A stretch of 64,000 nucleotides of DNA. Origin: Bdellovibrionales bacterium. GTDB taxonomy: Bacteria; Bdellovibrionota; Bdellovibrionia; Bdellovibrionales; Bdellovibrionaceae. A program made the translations under genes and the position numbers. This document shows, piece after piece, positions 52,576 through 63,370 of the stretch (positions are counted from its first letter, which is position 1; every line of letters starts with the position of its first letter). The notes below the pieces were generated by a model that had not been told where the DNA came from, did no database searches, and saw only the letters and a program-made list of their open reading frames with translations. The stretch covers positions 1 to 64,000 of the forward strand of contig JADJOV010000003.1 of NCBI GenBank assembly GCA_016713585.1, given 5' to 3'.

Positions 52576-54501
52576 ATGTGTGGAATTTTTGGTGTCCTAG
52601 GCCCAACTGCCGCTGAACGCGATAAAATCAAAATTGCTAATCAAACTATATCTCATCGGGGGCCAGATGCTGAAGGGTATTGGTATGATGAGCGAAATTT
52701 GGTTGCACTTTGCCATCGGCGACTTTCGATACTAGATTTGTCTGAAGCTGGCGCCCAGCCAATGCACTCCGACAGCGGACGTTATGTTGTTTCCTATAAC
52801 GGCGAAATCTACAACTGTGACGCTCTGAAGGCACAATTGAGGAAGACTCACTGGCGAGGGCATTCGGACACGGAGGTCTTATTGGCCTGTGTTGAAGAAT
52901 GGGGTTTTGAGGTTGCACTTTCCCGGATTGAGGGAATGTACGCCATCGCGCTCTGGGATCTTGTTGAGCGCCGACTTATGTTGGCAAGAGACCGTCTGGG
53001 AGAGAAGCCGCTTTATTACGGACGGGTTCAAAAGGATTTCATTTTTTCTTCAGAATTGAAGCCTGTGATGAGTCTTTTTAGAAATCAGCTCAAATTGAGA
53101 ATGGCTGCGGTTGATGATTTCTTTCGTCAGGGTTGTATCACAGGTGAGCTCTGTATTTTTCAAGGTCTTTTTAAATTGCAGCCGGGACATTTTCTTGTGG
53201 TTGAATGGGAGAAAGAAATTCCTTTGCCGAAAAAATACTGGAATCTTAAAGATTTTTCGCCCAATTCTGTCAACTTGGCTGGCCACCTGACCCCAGAGGC
53301 GGCGATCCTTCGTCTCGAAGAGATTTTGCGGAAAGCTATTTCTCAGCAAATGATTGCTGACGTGCCCTTGGGAGCGTTTTTGTCTGGAGGCGTGGACAGT
53401 TCTTTGATCGTGGCGTTGATGCAGTCGGAAAGTAAGAAAAAAGTAAAAACATTTTGCATTGGTTTTTCGAACCAATCTCACAATGAAGCAGATTATGCGC
53501 GGGAGGTTGCTGCCCACATAGGGACAGACCATCAAGAATTGATTGTGACGGAAGCTGATTTGCTCCAGCAAGTTTCATTGTTGCCAAAAGTCTTCGATGA
53601 ACCTTTTGCAGACTCCTCACAAATTCCCACGATTCTGGTCAGTCAGATGGCCCGTCGGAAGGTGACCGTTGCTGTTTCTGGTGATGGAGGGGACGAGCTT
53701 TTTGCTGGATACAACCGGCATCTTTTTGCTCAAGAGTCTTGGCCAAAATACGCAGCTATTCCTTATCAATTAAGAAAATTTCTTGGAAGGAGTCTGAAAA
53801 CGATCTCTCCCGCAGCTTGGGAATCTATTTTCAAAATGATAAATAGATTTGTCGCAATAGGAGCGGCACAACCGCAGGATAAAGTTTTCAAATTGGCGAG
53901 CGCCCTTGAATGTTCGTCGATGGCAGAGTTCTATCGAGCTGTATCGACTCATCATTGGGAGACGTCCCCGGTTCTCGGAGATGTTCAAAATAAATTGGAC
54001 CGCAATGTGAAGGGTGATTTACAGAAATGGGCGATTCTGTCGGCCGCTGAAATGACCCTGGCTGATGCAAGTTGGTATTTGCCCGACGATATCTTGGTCA
54101 AAGTAGATCGGGCTGGAATGTCCCAGAGTCTTGAAACCCGGGCTCCTTTTTTTGAGTCGAGAGGTTGTGGAGCTTGCCTTTAGCCTACCGATGAGTTTGA
54201 AAATTCACCAAGGGCAAACAAAATGGATACTTCGTCAAATTCTCAAAAGTATGTTCCAGATCAACTGATCAATCGGCCAAAGATGGGATTTGGAGTGCCT
54301 TTGGACTCTTGGCTGCGCGGTGAATTGAAGGACTGGGCCTGGGATCTTCTAAATCCAAAAGATCTACAAGCTCAAGAGGTCTTGAATGCTAAGGTCGTTG
54401 CAGAAAAATGGGACCAACACCAACGAGGACTACGCAATTGGCATTCTGAGCTCTGGGATGTTCTTATGTTCTTGGCCTGGCGCAAAGAGTATGGGTGTTG
54501 A
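52576..54501 (+). CDS. asnB: Glutamine-hydrolysing asparagine synthetase, frameshifted
   Basis: The protein starts MCGIFGVLGP, so Cys2 is the glutamine-hydrolysing nucleophile, and has SHRGPDAEG and YNGEIYNC in the amidotransferase domain. The synthetase domain has FLSGGVDSSLIVALM and VAVSGDGGDELFAGYNRH. The frame breaks near 54150: ETRAPFFESR is followed in the next frame by VVELAFSLPMSLKIH, and removal of one G joins it to the rest ending LRNWHSELWDVLMFLAWRK at 54501. About 641 residues. It may make free asparagine, but this type also occurs in surface glycan clusters as a sugar amidase, and a glycosyltransferase and epimerase lie next to it. Confidence 0.9.
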
Positions 54502-54585
54502 TACTTCTCACCACTAAGCACTTGACAGGTCGACAACTTTTCAAGACCATTTATTGGTGGGTGGGCCCTAAGAATGGAGCGAAGT

Positions 54586-55712
54586 ATGGTGTTACGAGCG
54601 CTTGTTGTTGTTGCTCTGGTTTTTCTCACGTCGCTCTCTCATGCGAAAAGTCTCAAAATCATTATCAAGGTTCCTCCGAATACTCCTGAAAATGAAATTA
54701 TCTATGTGACTGGTGATCAACCCCAATTGTGCAGCTGGCAGCCACGCTGTTTAATTCTAGCGCCGCGATTGCCAGGGACTTATTCAGCAACGGTTGATTT
54801 GCCAGATTCCCTGACAAGTTTGCGTCTGAAAGTCACTCGTGGCTCTTGGGCGACAGAGGCCGGAAATTGGCGTGGCGAGCCGCTATCAGATTTTAAAATC
54901 TCCTTGGATTCTCAAGTGAACGAGTTTGTTTTTGGTGTTGTTAATTGGATTGATCAGGGAAGAATGGGTGTCACGGGTAAGCTCAGGGTCTATCGAAATG
55001 TGGTGTCGCCGCAAATGGGAACATTCAGGATATTAAGGTTTGGTTGCCAACGAGTTATTTTGCAGAAGTGAAAAAACATTACCCCGTCATTTATATGCAT
55101 GATGGCCAAAATGTTTTCGATCCAGCAACTACCGCCCATCAAGAGTCTGATTGGCAGGTTGACGAGGCGATGACTGAACTGACCACCGCCAATATGGTGC
55201 AAGAGGCAATTGTGGTTGCCATTGATTGCGACAAGGATAGATTTTCTGAATATGACTATTTGCAAAGGGGAGCGCTCTACGGAGAATTTCTCGTTAAAAC
55301 AGTCAAGCCAATGATTGATCATGATTTAAGAACTCTCCCCGGTCGTGATTCAACCTATCTGATGGGCTCTTCCATGGGGGCGTTGATTTCCTTTGCACTT
55401 CTTTGGAAGTACCCTGAAACCTTCTCGAAAGCGGCAGGCTTATCAGTTCCAGCCTTTATTCACGATTCCATGATTTTTAAAGTTATTAGACCTGAAGGGC
55501 GCCCTCAATGGCCGATTAAATTTTATATGGATCATGGAACGTCTGGAAGGGATAGTTCTTATCTGCCCTCCGCACAAGAATTTTATCGCCATCTTTTAAG
55601 GTGTGGTGTTTTTGTTAAAGATATTGAGTATCAGGTCTTTGAGTTTGCCGACCACTACGAGTCAGATTGGGCCCGTCGCGTGGCAATTCCATTGAGTTGG
55701 TTGTTAAATTAG
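54586..55712 (+). CDS. Secreted esterase (Fes/EstA-like) with N-terminal starch-binding-like domain, frameshifted
   Basis: ATG 54586 (GGAG upstream) begins a signal peptide (LRALVVVALVFLTSLSHA). Residues to about 115 resemble a CBM20-type beta-sandwich (VPPNTPENEIIYVTGDQPQL, FVFGVVNW). The second domain is an alpha/beta hydrolase of the enterochelin-esterase-like group: KVWLPTSYF, HYPVIYMHDGQNVFD, nucleophile elbow MGSSMGALIS, and the histidine in FADHYESDWARR. The frame changes near 55020-55045, where one indel joins the two. About 375 residues. Role: hydrolysis of ester bonds outside the cytoplasm. Confidence 0.78.
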
Positions 55713-55859
55713 GACACCAGTCCTTAGTTTGTCCTAGGGATCTCTGATTTTTTTTGGGCACCAGTTAAGTAAATAATTCAGATGAAATTCACCAAGTCGT
55801 TTTTATGAGGTTTTCTCTATAGATTGCGGCGGACATAGTTTTTGCTTCGGCGATAGGCC

Positions 55860-57524
55860 ATGGTAAAGGCACAAATCAGAACAAAAATAAAATTGCAAAT
55901 AACCTCACAGGCAACTTCACTGGCAAAAGCGCAAGGAATTTTTTACAAACCAGGTCTGCTCTTTTTGCTGTGGTTCTTGAGTCTGCCAGCTCTTTCGGGC
56001 GCAGAGATTCAGGGACCCAGATCTTGTGGTTCACTCTTAAGCTCTTTAGATACCATGCTGACTCGGAGCGAGGACTCTCTGCCGCTATGGGCTCGTGAGC
56101 ATGTCTCGCCGAAACCATTGACTCTCGAGCTGATCAGAGCCGTTGACAAAATTCCGGAATTCTCAGATCGACGGACTCGGATTTTAGTACCTATCGCAGC
56201 AGGAGCCAGTGGCTTAGGTGTCGATGCACTCATTAGCAAAGCCCGTCACATGAAGCATGGAATCGAGCTTCATATGTGGGTCAATGGAATTCCTTTGCCA
56301 ATTATGGATAAGGTGAGAGGGGCTGGCTCCAAAGTCAAAATAGTGGCCATTTTCTTGGACCAAATATGCGCAAGTTATATCAAGATAATTTAATTGAACT
56401 AGTTCCGGGTATCTGGCCCAGTTCGCAGCACGAGTGAAAGAGCAGGATCCATCCTATCAGTTTTGACGTTGTGATGGTCAGGGTTTCGCGGCCCACAAAA
56501 AATAATGAGCTCAGTTTGGGTGCCACTTGCGACTTAACTTGTACAGTTTTGAAGCAACAACCATCAGTGATGGTCATCGGAGAGGTCAATCCTCTGGTTC
56601 CAGTGACTTTTGTCGGAAAAACGGATGGTATAAAAACTGATGGTCCTCCGAAAAAACTAAATGCGATCCCGATCACACGATTCGCAGCTTTGTTTCCCAG
56701 CGATTCAAAGCTCGCATATCCTGAGGTCGTACCGACAACCTCCGTGGAGGAAGCTATTGGTCGGCACGCAGCCTCGTTAATCCCAAATGGATCCACAATT
56801 CAGCTCGGGATTGGAAATATCTTTGGGGACTTCCTGCGGGATTTAGGCATCATATGCGATATAATATAAGGATTTGGAGCGAAATGATGGGGGATGTCCT
56901 CATGGAGGTCATGACGGACAAGATTGCAACAGAGGCAGTTATTGGCTTTGGATTCGGTTCACAAAAATTTTATGATTGGTTGAATTTGAATCCTCAGGTA
57001 CTCATGGCGCCCACGGCCGATACTAATAATACTCAGCGAATTTCCAAAAGACCTGGTTTTCATGCCGTGAATACTGCCTTGCAGGTGGCATTAACTGGCG
57101 AGGTGAATGCGACAACAGGATCCCCAGACCGAGGGCGTATCAGTAGTCCGGGCGGCCAGGTGGAATTCTTGTTGGGTGCGAGTCGGTCTAAGAACGGAAA
57201 ATCAATTATAGTTATTCGCTCGACAGCTTTGGTGACAACAGCGACGGGTTCAAAGATGATTTCAACGATTGTACCTAGAACTTATCCAGTTCGCGACGGA
57301 TCTCCGAGTGCCTTTATCAGTCATATTGTTACAGAATATGGAGTGGCTTTTATAAGAGGCAAATCAGAGCGGGAAGAGCTATCGCTCTGATTAGAATTTC
57401 GCACCCAGATTTTCGAAATACGCTTTTTAGTCAAGCGATCGACCCGACCAGTCCAGATCGAGTGCCTGGCTTGGTGGAAGCTGACCGGGCGAAGGCTCTC
57501 AAGAGCCCAGGAGAGGAAGAGTGA
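55860..57524 (+). CDS. Exported acetyl-CoA hydrolase/4-hydroxybutyrate CoA-transferase family protein, frameshifted
   Basis: Family segments appear across frames: PNMRKLYQDNLIELVPGYL, VVMVRVSRPTKNNELSLGA, VIGEVNPLVP, ASLIPNGSTIQLGIGNI, IWSEMMGDVLMEVM, GGQVEFLLGASRSKNGKSII, VTEYGVAFIRGKSER and ALIRISHPDFRNTLF. About five indels restore a protein of roughly 550 residues ending at 57524. What is odd is the N-terminus: an N-terminal basic region (residues 1-32) and a hydrophobic core LLFLLWFLSLPALSGA that looks like a signal peptide, although the family works on CoA esters inside the cell. The stop overlaps the start of the next secreted-protein gene (GTGA). Confidence 0.75.
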
Positions 57525-58846
57525 GACAGCTAAACAATTTTAGAGAAATATTAACAAAGGTTGTTGTTTCTAGTTTTGTTTGTTCTAGCCTTATGCTGAG
57601 TGCGATTGTTGGCGGGACTTCAAGTTCCTTTGCAACAACGATAGGGGCGACCACGCCGGTGGCCTGTTTCAAGCTTTTCGCGAGGGCTTCGTCACAGAAT
57701 GATAGAGCGTTCATTCATGCAAATGTTTCCGAAAATATTAGACTGAGTCCAACCAATTATGAGCTGAATCAGAGAAGAATTATCGACTTTGCGACACAAC
57801 ATGATTTGCCTGCCTTTTTAATTACTTTGGCTGCGGGTGAGAACGTTCCGGTCGTTTTGCTGAACAAGGATACGATTCGGGCATGGAGTCCAGTTTTGCA
57901 ACAAACGGTGGGTTTGAATCAAAGTCTTAATCCTGGGAACGGGGCAAATCATGGCTACGTTCGATTGCCAGGTCGGGTTGATTTTGACAAGGATAATGGT
58001 TTACCTGGAGATCTTTTCCATGGGGGGGTCTCAGAGGGTGCCCTCAGATCCCATATTCCTATCAGTCGCAAGGGCAGGCACAACGGAAACGGGTATAAGT
58101 GGAAGCTGTTGAGTGAATACTTCAAGCGCCGCAATCAAGGATCTTTTGTCCACATTGAACAGGTCTTCGCGCTTTCTGTTGAGGATCAAATTAAGCTTTG
58201 GCTCTATCAATCAGTCAAGCGGAGCGCTATCGTCCGTGTTCAATATATGTTTGACCAGCACAATAATGATTGGATTCGCGGTCAACGGCGAGTTTTACAG
58301 ATGGATGGGGAGTTCAATCATCGAAGGTACACTGAACATTGCAATAATTGTCGTATTGGGGAAACAGCTCCAAACCAGGTTCAGGAAATGCGGGGACGGT
58401 TAGTTTTTCACTTGAATGCTGATGTGGACTTGATCTATGCCAAACCTGAAACAGTCAAGTTTTTGCTTGAGGCGAAGAGGATGCTTCTTCACCGTGATTG
58501 GCGTTCAGAAAAACAGTTTAGCCCTGATATGTTAAATAAAGAATATTTACTTAAACCAATGCGAAAATACTTTCGAGAGGGTTTATCCCATGAAAAACAG
58601 GTTGACGCGTTAAACTATTTGCTCGCGGTTCGGGTTTTTGAGGAAGTTGTAGAGTTAAAACAACGTTACGGCATAGAAGAGGAGGTCCAAATGAACTTTG
58701 GCAACCCCCGACTGTCCGCTCTCTTTGTTTACTCAGATCTCGACGATTCTCCCGGACTCTTTAGGCAGGGGCAGTTTGAATACTTTGGTGCAAATGGAGC
58801 AGGCTTTAGCTCTTGGTGGTTTTGGACTCAATCCAAGGCCGATTAA
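57521..58846 (+). CDS. Secreted protein of unknown function
   Basis: A 441-residue exported protein, intact. GTG 57521 overlaps the preceding stop and has GGAGAGGA upstream, so translation is coupled to the CoA-transferase-family gene. The signal peptide has hydrophobic core VVVSSFVCSSLMLSAIVGG. The mature protein has conserved-looking blocks GNGANHGYVRLPGRVDF, HGGVSEGALRSHIPISRKG, TEHCNNCRIG (a C-x2-C pair), EEVQMNFGNPRLSALFVY and FGANGAGFSSWWFW. I do not recognise the family. Its coupling suggests a shared extracytoplasmic task with the upstream protein. Confidence 0.65.
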   Translation: MRQLNNFREILTKVVVSSFVCSSLMLSAIVGGTSSSFATTIGATTPVACFKLFARASSQNDRAFIHANVSENIRLSPTNYELNQRRIIDFATQHDLPAFLITLAAGENVPVVLLNKDTIRAWSPVLQQTVGLNQSLNPGNGANHGYVRLPGRVDFDKDNGLPGDLFHGGVSEGALRSHIPISRKGRHNGNGYKWKLLSEYFKRRNQGSFVHIEQVFALSVEDQIKLWLYQSVKRSAIVRVQYMFDQHNNDWIRGQRRVLQMDGEFNHRRYTEHCNNCRIGETAPNQVQEMRGRLVFHLNADVDLIYAKPETVKFLLEAKRMLLHRDWRSEKQFSPDMLNKEYLLKPMRKYFREGLSHEKQVDALNYLLAVRVFEEVVELKQRYGIEEEVQMNFGNPRLSALFVYSDLDDSPGLFRQGQFEYFGANGAGFSSWWFWTQSKAD

Positions 58847-58976
58847 ATAGAAGGGTATAGGTCTACGACTTTCGCCCTGCTTTATCGAGGGTGCGAAAAA
58901 AGATAATTAGCAATCTTCGTCAATACTCATCCTCTGTCGAGTTGAAAGCGGATGAAGCTTGCCTGACAATGAAAGC

Positions 58977-59261
58977 ATGAGATTACGGCGATTTTTCCAG
59001 CGTCCAGGGCAGGTGTTCATACTATGCCTAGTTTTTCTACTCATGACTCTGATCGTGAAGGGGACACTCTTGCGTCTCTGGAATCTTCATCAAGAAGCTG
59101 CTCGAATTCAGGCAGATATGTTGTTGACTCAAGAAAAAACTAAAAAATTGGATTTGGCAATCATGCGAGTCAAGGATCCCAGCTACCTTGAGCGACAGGC
59201 GCGGGAGCGGCTGGACTTGGTGAGCGAAGACGATTTGGTATTTTTATTCCCCTCAGAGTGA
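58977..59261 (+). CDS. ftsB: FtsB/DivIC-type septum formation protein
   Basis: A 94-residue bitopic protein: basic N-terminus, one transmembrane helix (FILCLVFLLMTLIVKGTLLR), then a coiled coil (HQEAARIQADMLLTQEKTKKLDLAIMR) and the family end DPSYLERQARERLDLVSEDDLVFLF, where D-P-x-Y-[LI]-E-x2-A-R-x2-L is the FtsB/DivIC signature. It would form a complex with FtsL (19351) and FtsQ. ATG 58977 is taken as the start; a TTG six codons earlier is possible. Confidence 0.88.
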   Translation: MRLRRFFQRPGQVFILCLVFLLMTLIVKGTLLRLWNLHQEAARIQADMLLTQEKTKKLDLAIMRVKDPSYLERQARERLDLVSEDDLVFLFPSE

Positions 59262-59485
59262 GCGCAACGCATTGTATTACAGATTAAAGTCAGACACTTG
59301 AAAAGTAAAAACTCTAAAAATGAGGGCAATTCATTTTTCTGTATTGATTTTTGAATTTCCAACAGGCAAAGTGAAGTGAAACTATATAGGGTTCATGCTC
59401 TATTTTCATCAAAAGAGCGTGTCATATTAGTTGGTTATGTGTTTATGAACATTTTTGTGATTGATTATGTCAAGGGAGGTTCTGC

Positions 59486-59767
59486 GTGGGTTGGTCTAGG
59501 GAAAATATTCGGACTCTACGTCTTCGTCTGGGTTGGAGCCAGGGGGAGTTGGCCCGCCGTCTTCATACAGAGACAAACACAATTGATCTTTGGGAGCTTG
59601 GTTCGGATGAGCCTGAGCTTCAATTTCAAGAAGAGTTAGAGTTATTATTTCGCCAAGCTTCCGTTTGTAGCGCCGAGACCCAGTCTCTACCCGGTGCTGA
59701 ATTAGCCTGTGAGTCCTCAGCTTTGGATCAAATCGATTTTTCTTGCGTCAAGGAGAACTTACAGTAA
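59486..59767 (+). CDS. Small helix-turn-helix (XRE-like) protein
   Basis: A 93-residue protein whose first 45 residues read as an XRE-type helix-turn-helix: IRTLRLRLGWSQGELARRL, then TETNTIDLWELGSDEP. The remainder is an acidic tail with two Cys. GTG 59486 has AAGGGAGG 6 nt upstream, a strong ribosome binding site. The DNA-binding helix is plausible but the domain is short, so it may be a remnant or a cofactor. It ends 9 nt before polA, probably cotranscribed. Confidence 0.65.
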   Translation: MGWSRENIRTLRLRLGWSQGELARRLHTETNTIDLWELGSDEPELQFQEELELLFRQASVCSAETQSLPGAELACESSALDQIDFSCVKENLQ

Positions 59768-59776
59768 GTTTCTGGC

Positions 59777-62340
59777 ATGAAGAAACTTTACCTTGTCGAT
59801 GTTAGCTCCCTTTTTCGTGCCTTCTATGCAGTCAGGCCGCTGAACTCGCCTCAGGGTCTTCCTGTGAACGCCATTTTCGGCTTTCTCTCAATGGTAGTGA
59901 AGCTACTTAAAGAGGAAAAGCCAGACTACATGGTCTTTTGTTATGATCGTAAAGAGCCTTCCTTTCGAAAGGAAATATATCCCGAGTATAAGGCGAATCG
60001 GACGGAAATGCCCGCGGACCTCGCCTTGCAGATTCCCTATATTAAGAAGCTTGCAGACTTTCTAGGAATTGCATCTATTGAGAAGCTTTCCTATGAGGCA
60101 GATGACCTGATCGGATCCTTGGCGCTATTTGGTCTTCGTCACCAATGTGAAGTCATAATTGTGAGCGGAGACAAGGATTTCGCCCAGCTCGTTCAGCCAG
60201 GAATTACTCTTTATGACACAATGAAAGAAACTCGCCTCGACGAAAAGGGCGTCTTTGAGAAGTGGGGAATTCATCCGGCACAAATGGTCGACTATCTCGC
60301 CATCGTTGGGGATACCTCTGACAATATTCCCGGGGTTGATGGCATTGGTCAGAAGGGGGCTCAAAACTCCTGACAGAATTTAAATCTTTAGACGGTATTT
60401 ATGAAAAATCGATCTCATTTCGAGTGAAGGATCAGGAGCAAGCTTCTTAATCTAAAGAGAGAGCTTTTTTAGCAAGAAAATTAGTTAATATTGTGACTGA
60501 CTTGGAGCTCACTTCCAATCTTGAAGATTATAGAATTCAGGATTTAAAAGAGGAGCCTCTGCGGGGGCTTCTTCAGGAACTGAATTTTAAGACCTTTGAA
60601 CGAACTCTACTCAGTCATAACCATATTCAAAAATCAATTTCTGGAGATTCGCCTTCGAAAGATGCGGGCGCCACGGCGAACCCAGCTAGTTCATCAGGGA
60701 CTTCTCATTCCGCGCTGAATGAAATAGTTTTTGTTGAAAAATCCTGTTTGGTGGCGGAATTTGTGGAGGACCTTGTGTCAGCCCAAGATCTCTGGGGTTT
60801 CAAGTCTGAAACCGGGATTTTTTTCGCTGATCGGAAAACAGTATATAATTTGTCTGGAGACCTTCATCTGCTTGGACGGGCGGCTGATGCCAAAATGATT
60901 CAATGGAAGGGCTTTGATCTCAAGGAGCTATGGGCTGAAATTGGCTGTGTGACGCCCATGGGTTCTTTTGACGGCATGTTGGCTGCTTATGTTCTAAAGG
61001 GCGGGGATTCAACTCGGTTAGACCAAGTTGTGAATAACACGCTAGGAGTAGAGCTTTTAGATTTGACCTCGCCACAGAAAATATTTTCTTGCCTCTTTGA
61101 ATTGGAGGAAAAGCTTGAAAAAGATCTTAAAGAAAAATCACTCTGGCACATTTACCAGGATTTTGAGTTGCCATTGATTCCAGTTCTTCTTCGCATGGAA
61201 AAACGCGGAATTAAAATTGATGTAACCTTTTTGCGCAAATTTGAAGTTGAGCTGAAAAGTGAAATTGAGCGGGTTGAAAAAGATATTCGGACTTTGGCTG
61301 GCGAGGAATTTAATGTGGCAAGTCCCAAGCAGCTCGCGGTGATTCTATTTGAAAAACTCAAACTCCCGACAGGGAAACGAACCAAAACTGGTTTCTCAAC
61401 CGATAATGACGTGCTCGAGGGGCTTGACCATCCGATTGCAAAGGAGGTTCTTGAGTTCAGAGAGCTGTCTAAGCTGAAATCAACCTATGTTGATGGGCTT
61501 TTAACTTTGTCAGCGTCCGGGCATGATCGTATTCACACACATTTCAAGCAGGCCTTGACAGCGACCGGGCGGCTCTCTTCGGTTAATCCAAATCTTCAGA
61601 ATATTCCCGTGCGAACGGAGCGTGGACAGAAGATTCGAAAAGCATTTATTGCTGAACAGGGGAATTTGTTGTTGAGTGCAGACTATTCTCAAATTGAGCT
61701 GAGGATTCTGGCTCATATATCTGAGGACCCGGGTCTGATAAAGGCATTTCGGGATGATTTAGATATTCATACAGCAACGGCCGCTGAAATCTTTGGCGTT
61801 AACCTCAAAGAGGTGAGCTCGGAACAACGTCGGGCAGCGAAGGCGGTTAATTTTGGAATTGCCTATGGGCAAGGGGTCTTTGGACTTTCTGAGAATCTAG
61901 GGATTCCAAGAGCGGAGGCGCAAGGAATCATTCAAAGATATTTTGAAAAATACAAAGGTGTTCAGGCGTATATTGAGTCGACCACCAAGCAGGCCCATAA
62001 AGATGGTTATGTTGAGACTCTGTTTGGCCGACGTCGCACCATTGAGGAATTACATTCAAAAAGCCCAGCCATTCGAAAGTTTGGAGAAAGAGCGGCAATC
62101 AATGCGCCAATCCAGGGCACGGCGAGTGATTTGGTTAAAAAAGCGATGATTGAAATCGAGCGACAAATTCCTGTGCCCATGTTGCTTCAAGTCCACGATG
62201 AACTTATTTTCGAAGATACGGAAGCTCAATTACATAAATATGTTGGCGTGATTCAGAAGGCGATGGAAGGCGTGGCTGAACTCAGAGTGCCACTTAAAGT
62301 CAATACCAAGATTGCTGTCAATTGGGATGAGGCCCATTGA
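59777..62340 (+). CDS. polA: DNA polymerase I, frameshifted; proofreading domain probably inactive
   Basis: Three-domain PolA. The 5'-nuclease domain has YLVDVSSLFRAFYAV, SYEADDLIGSLA, VSGDKDFAQLV and DNIPGVDGIGQKGAQ. The polymerase domain has TGRLSSVNPNLQNIPVR, LLSADYSQIELRILAHIS, RRAAKAVNFGIAYGQG and LLQVHDELIFED. Between them the 3'-5' exonuclease domain looks degenerate: the D-x-E of motif I reads FKSET. Frame changes occur at about 60366, 60443 and 60471 (the second and third next to T and A runs); three single-base corrections restore about 854 residues. Needed for repair and Okazaki-fragment processing. Confidence 0.93.
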
Positions 62341-62349
62341 TATGCTTGT

Positions 62350-62994
62350 TTACTCTGTTTCCCAACCCACGACTTTTCCGCCCTCAAAATAAACGAATCG
62401 TTTTTCTTGCCGGTAGCCATCGGAAGTTGCAAGGGTTCTGATGTATTTCCAGCGTTCATTTCTATTGAGGGGATTTCCAGAAATATCGCGAGCGACGGGC
62501 TCACCCCAGGATTTGATGACGAAATCGGCAGGCATTCCCAGGGCAATGTCCTGGTTTCCAATGAGCGCTTTCATTTCAGGAGAGGGGGAACTTGGCCGAC
62601 TGTATATTTTGTTTTTTAAGATCCACTGATTGCGCTTTTCAAGATTTGGCTGTTTTAAGAATTCGATTTGTTCTGAATGATTTTTGAGCCAAGGCAATAT
62701 TTTGGAGTATTGCTCTCTTTCCTTTTTTGAATCCAAGCGTTTCTCGAGGAGAGAAATCTGTTCTTTCAGTTCTGATGAATCAGTGGCCTCGGACGGCCGA
62801 CCTTGATTCAAGGCCGTCGGACTCTTCTCTTGCGCGGAAGGGGAATCCTCAATGGCCCCTTTCCTTGATGATTTCTCCATGGATTTATCAAGAAGACTAC
62901 ATCCAACTTGGTTGCCAAGAAGTGCACAGATTGAGCATACGAGCAATAGGTCTCGAATTGATTTAAGATAAGATGGTTTGGGCATCTGCTTCAT
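62350..62994 (-). CDS. Lipoprotein with coiled coil and BamE/SmpA-like C-terminal domain
   Basis: A 214-residue protein with a lipoprotein signal (LLLVCSICALLGNQVGC, lipobox Q-V-G-C). Residues 70-130 are charged and coiled-coil-prone (SELKEQISLLEKRLDSKKE). The C-terminal 70 residues resemble the BamE/OmlA fold: ALGMPADFVIKSWGEPVAR, RWKYIRTL, and FVYFEGGKVVGWE, following the family pattern G-M-x4-V...G-x-P...W-x-Y...V-x-F-x2-G-K-V. Outer-membrane anchoring and involvement in envelope assembly are plausible inferences. Confidence 0.7.
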   Translation of the reverse strand: MKQMPKPSYLKSIRDLLLVCSICALLGNQVGCSLLDKSMEKSSRKGAIEDSPSAQEKSPTALNQGRPSEATDSSELKEQISLLEKRLDSKKEREQYSKILPWLKNHSEQIEFLKQPNLEKRNQWILKNKIYSRPSSPSPEMKALIGNQDIALGMPADFVIKSWGEPVARDISGNPLNRNERWKYIRTLATSDGYRQEKRFVYFEGGKVVGWETE

Positions 62995-63370
62995 TTTTTA
63001 AATCCTTGTGCTTCTTTGAAGGTCCATCTGTTCGCATTGGTTTATAGTACAACCTAACACGATTTGTGGATAGCCAAGTCGGTCACTCGTCAGACAAAAG
63101 TCGAGTCAAGCAGCGGCCTGGCTTTAGAAAAAGTCAGCAGTTCCGAACGAGACTTGTATCCTATCTTTGATAAGGACCTCCTGGTATCGGGAAAATATTT
63201 TTTCCCAACATCGCCCGGCGTTAGAGGATGGTCGAATTGGCCAGCAAGCTGACTCGATAGTTACCCGTAAGACACAAACACAATGGTCGTCAGGCCGTAC
63301 TGAATGTGGCCCTATAATCAAAGCCGGCACCTGAAAACTCAGCAAGTTTCGACCACATGGTGATTGGGCA
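62995..63370. other. Intergenic region without recognised features
   Basis: 376 bp. Short frames on both strands here have no ribosome binding site or domain. I see no tRNA, promoter or repeat that I would defend. Confidence 0.4.

Noticed and set aside
63200..63300. Possible tRNA-like fold in the right intergenic region
   Set aside because: No T-loop G-T-T-C-x-A-x-x-C and no acceptor stem could be drawn.
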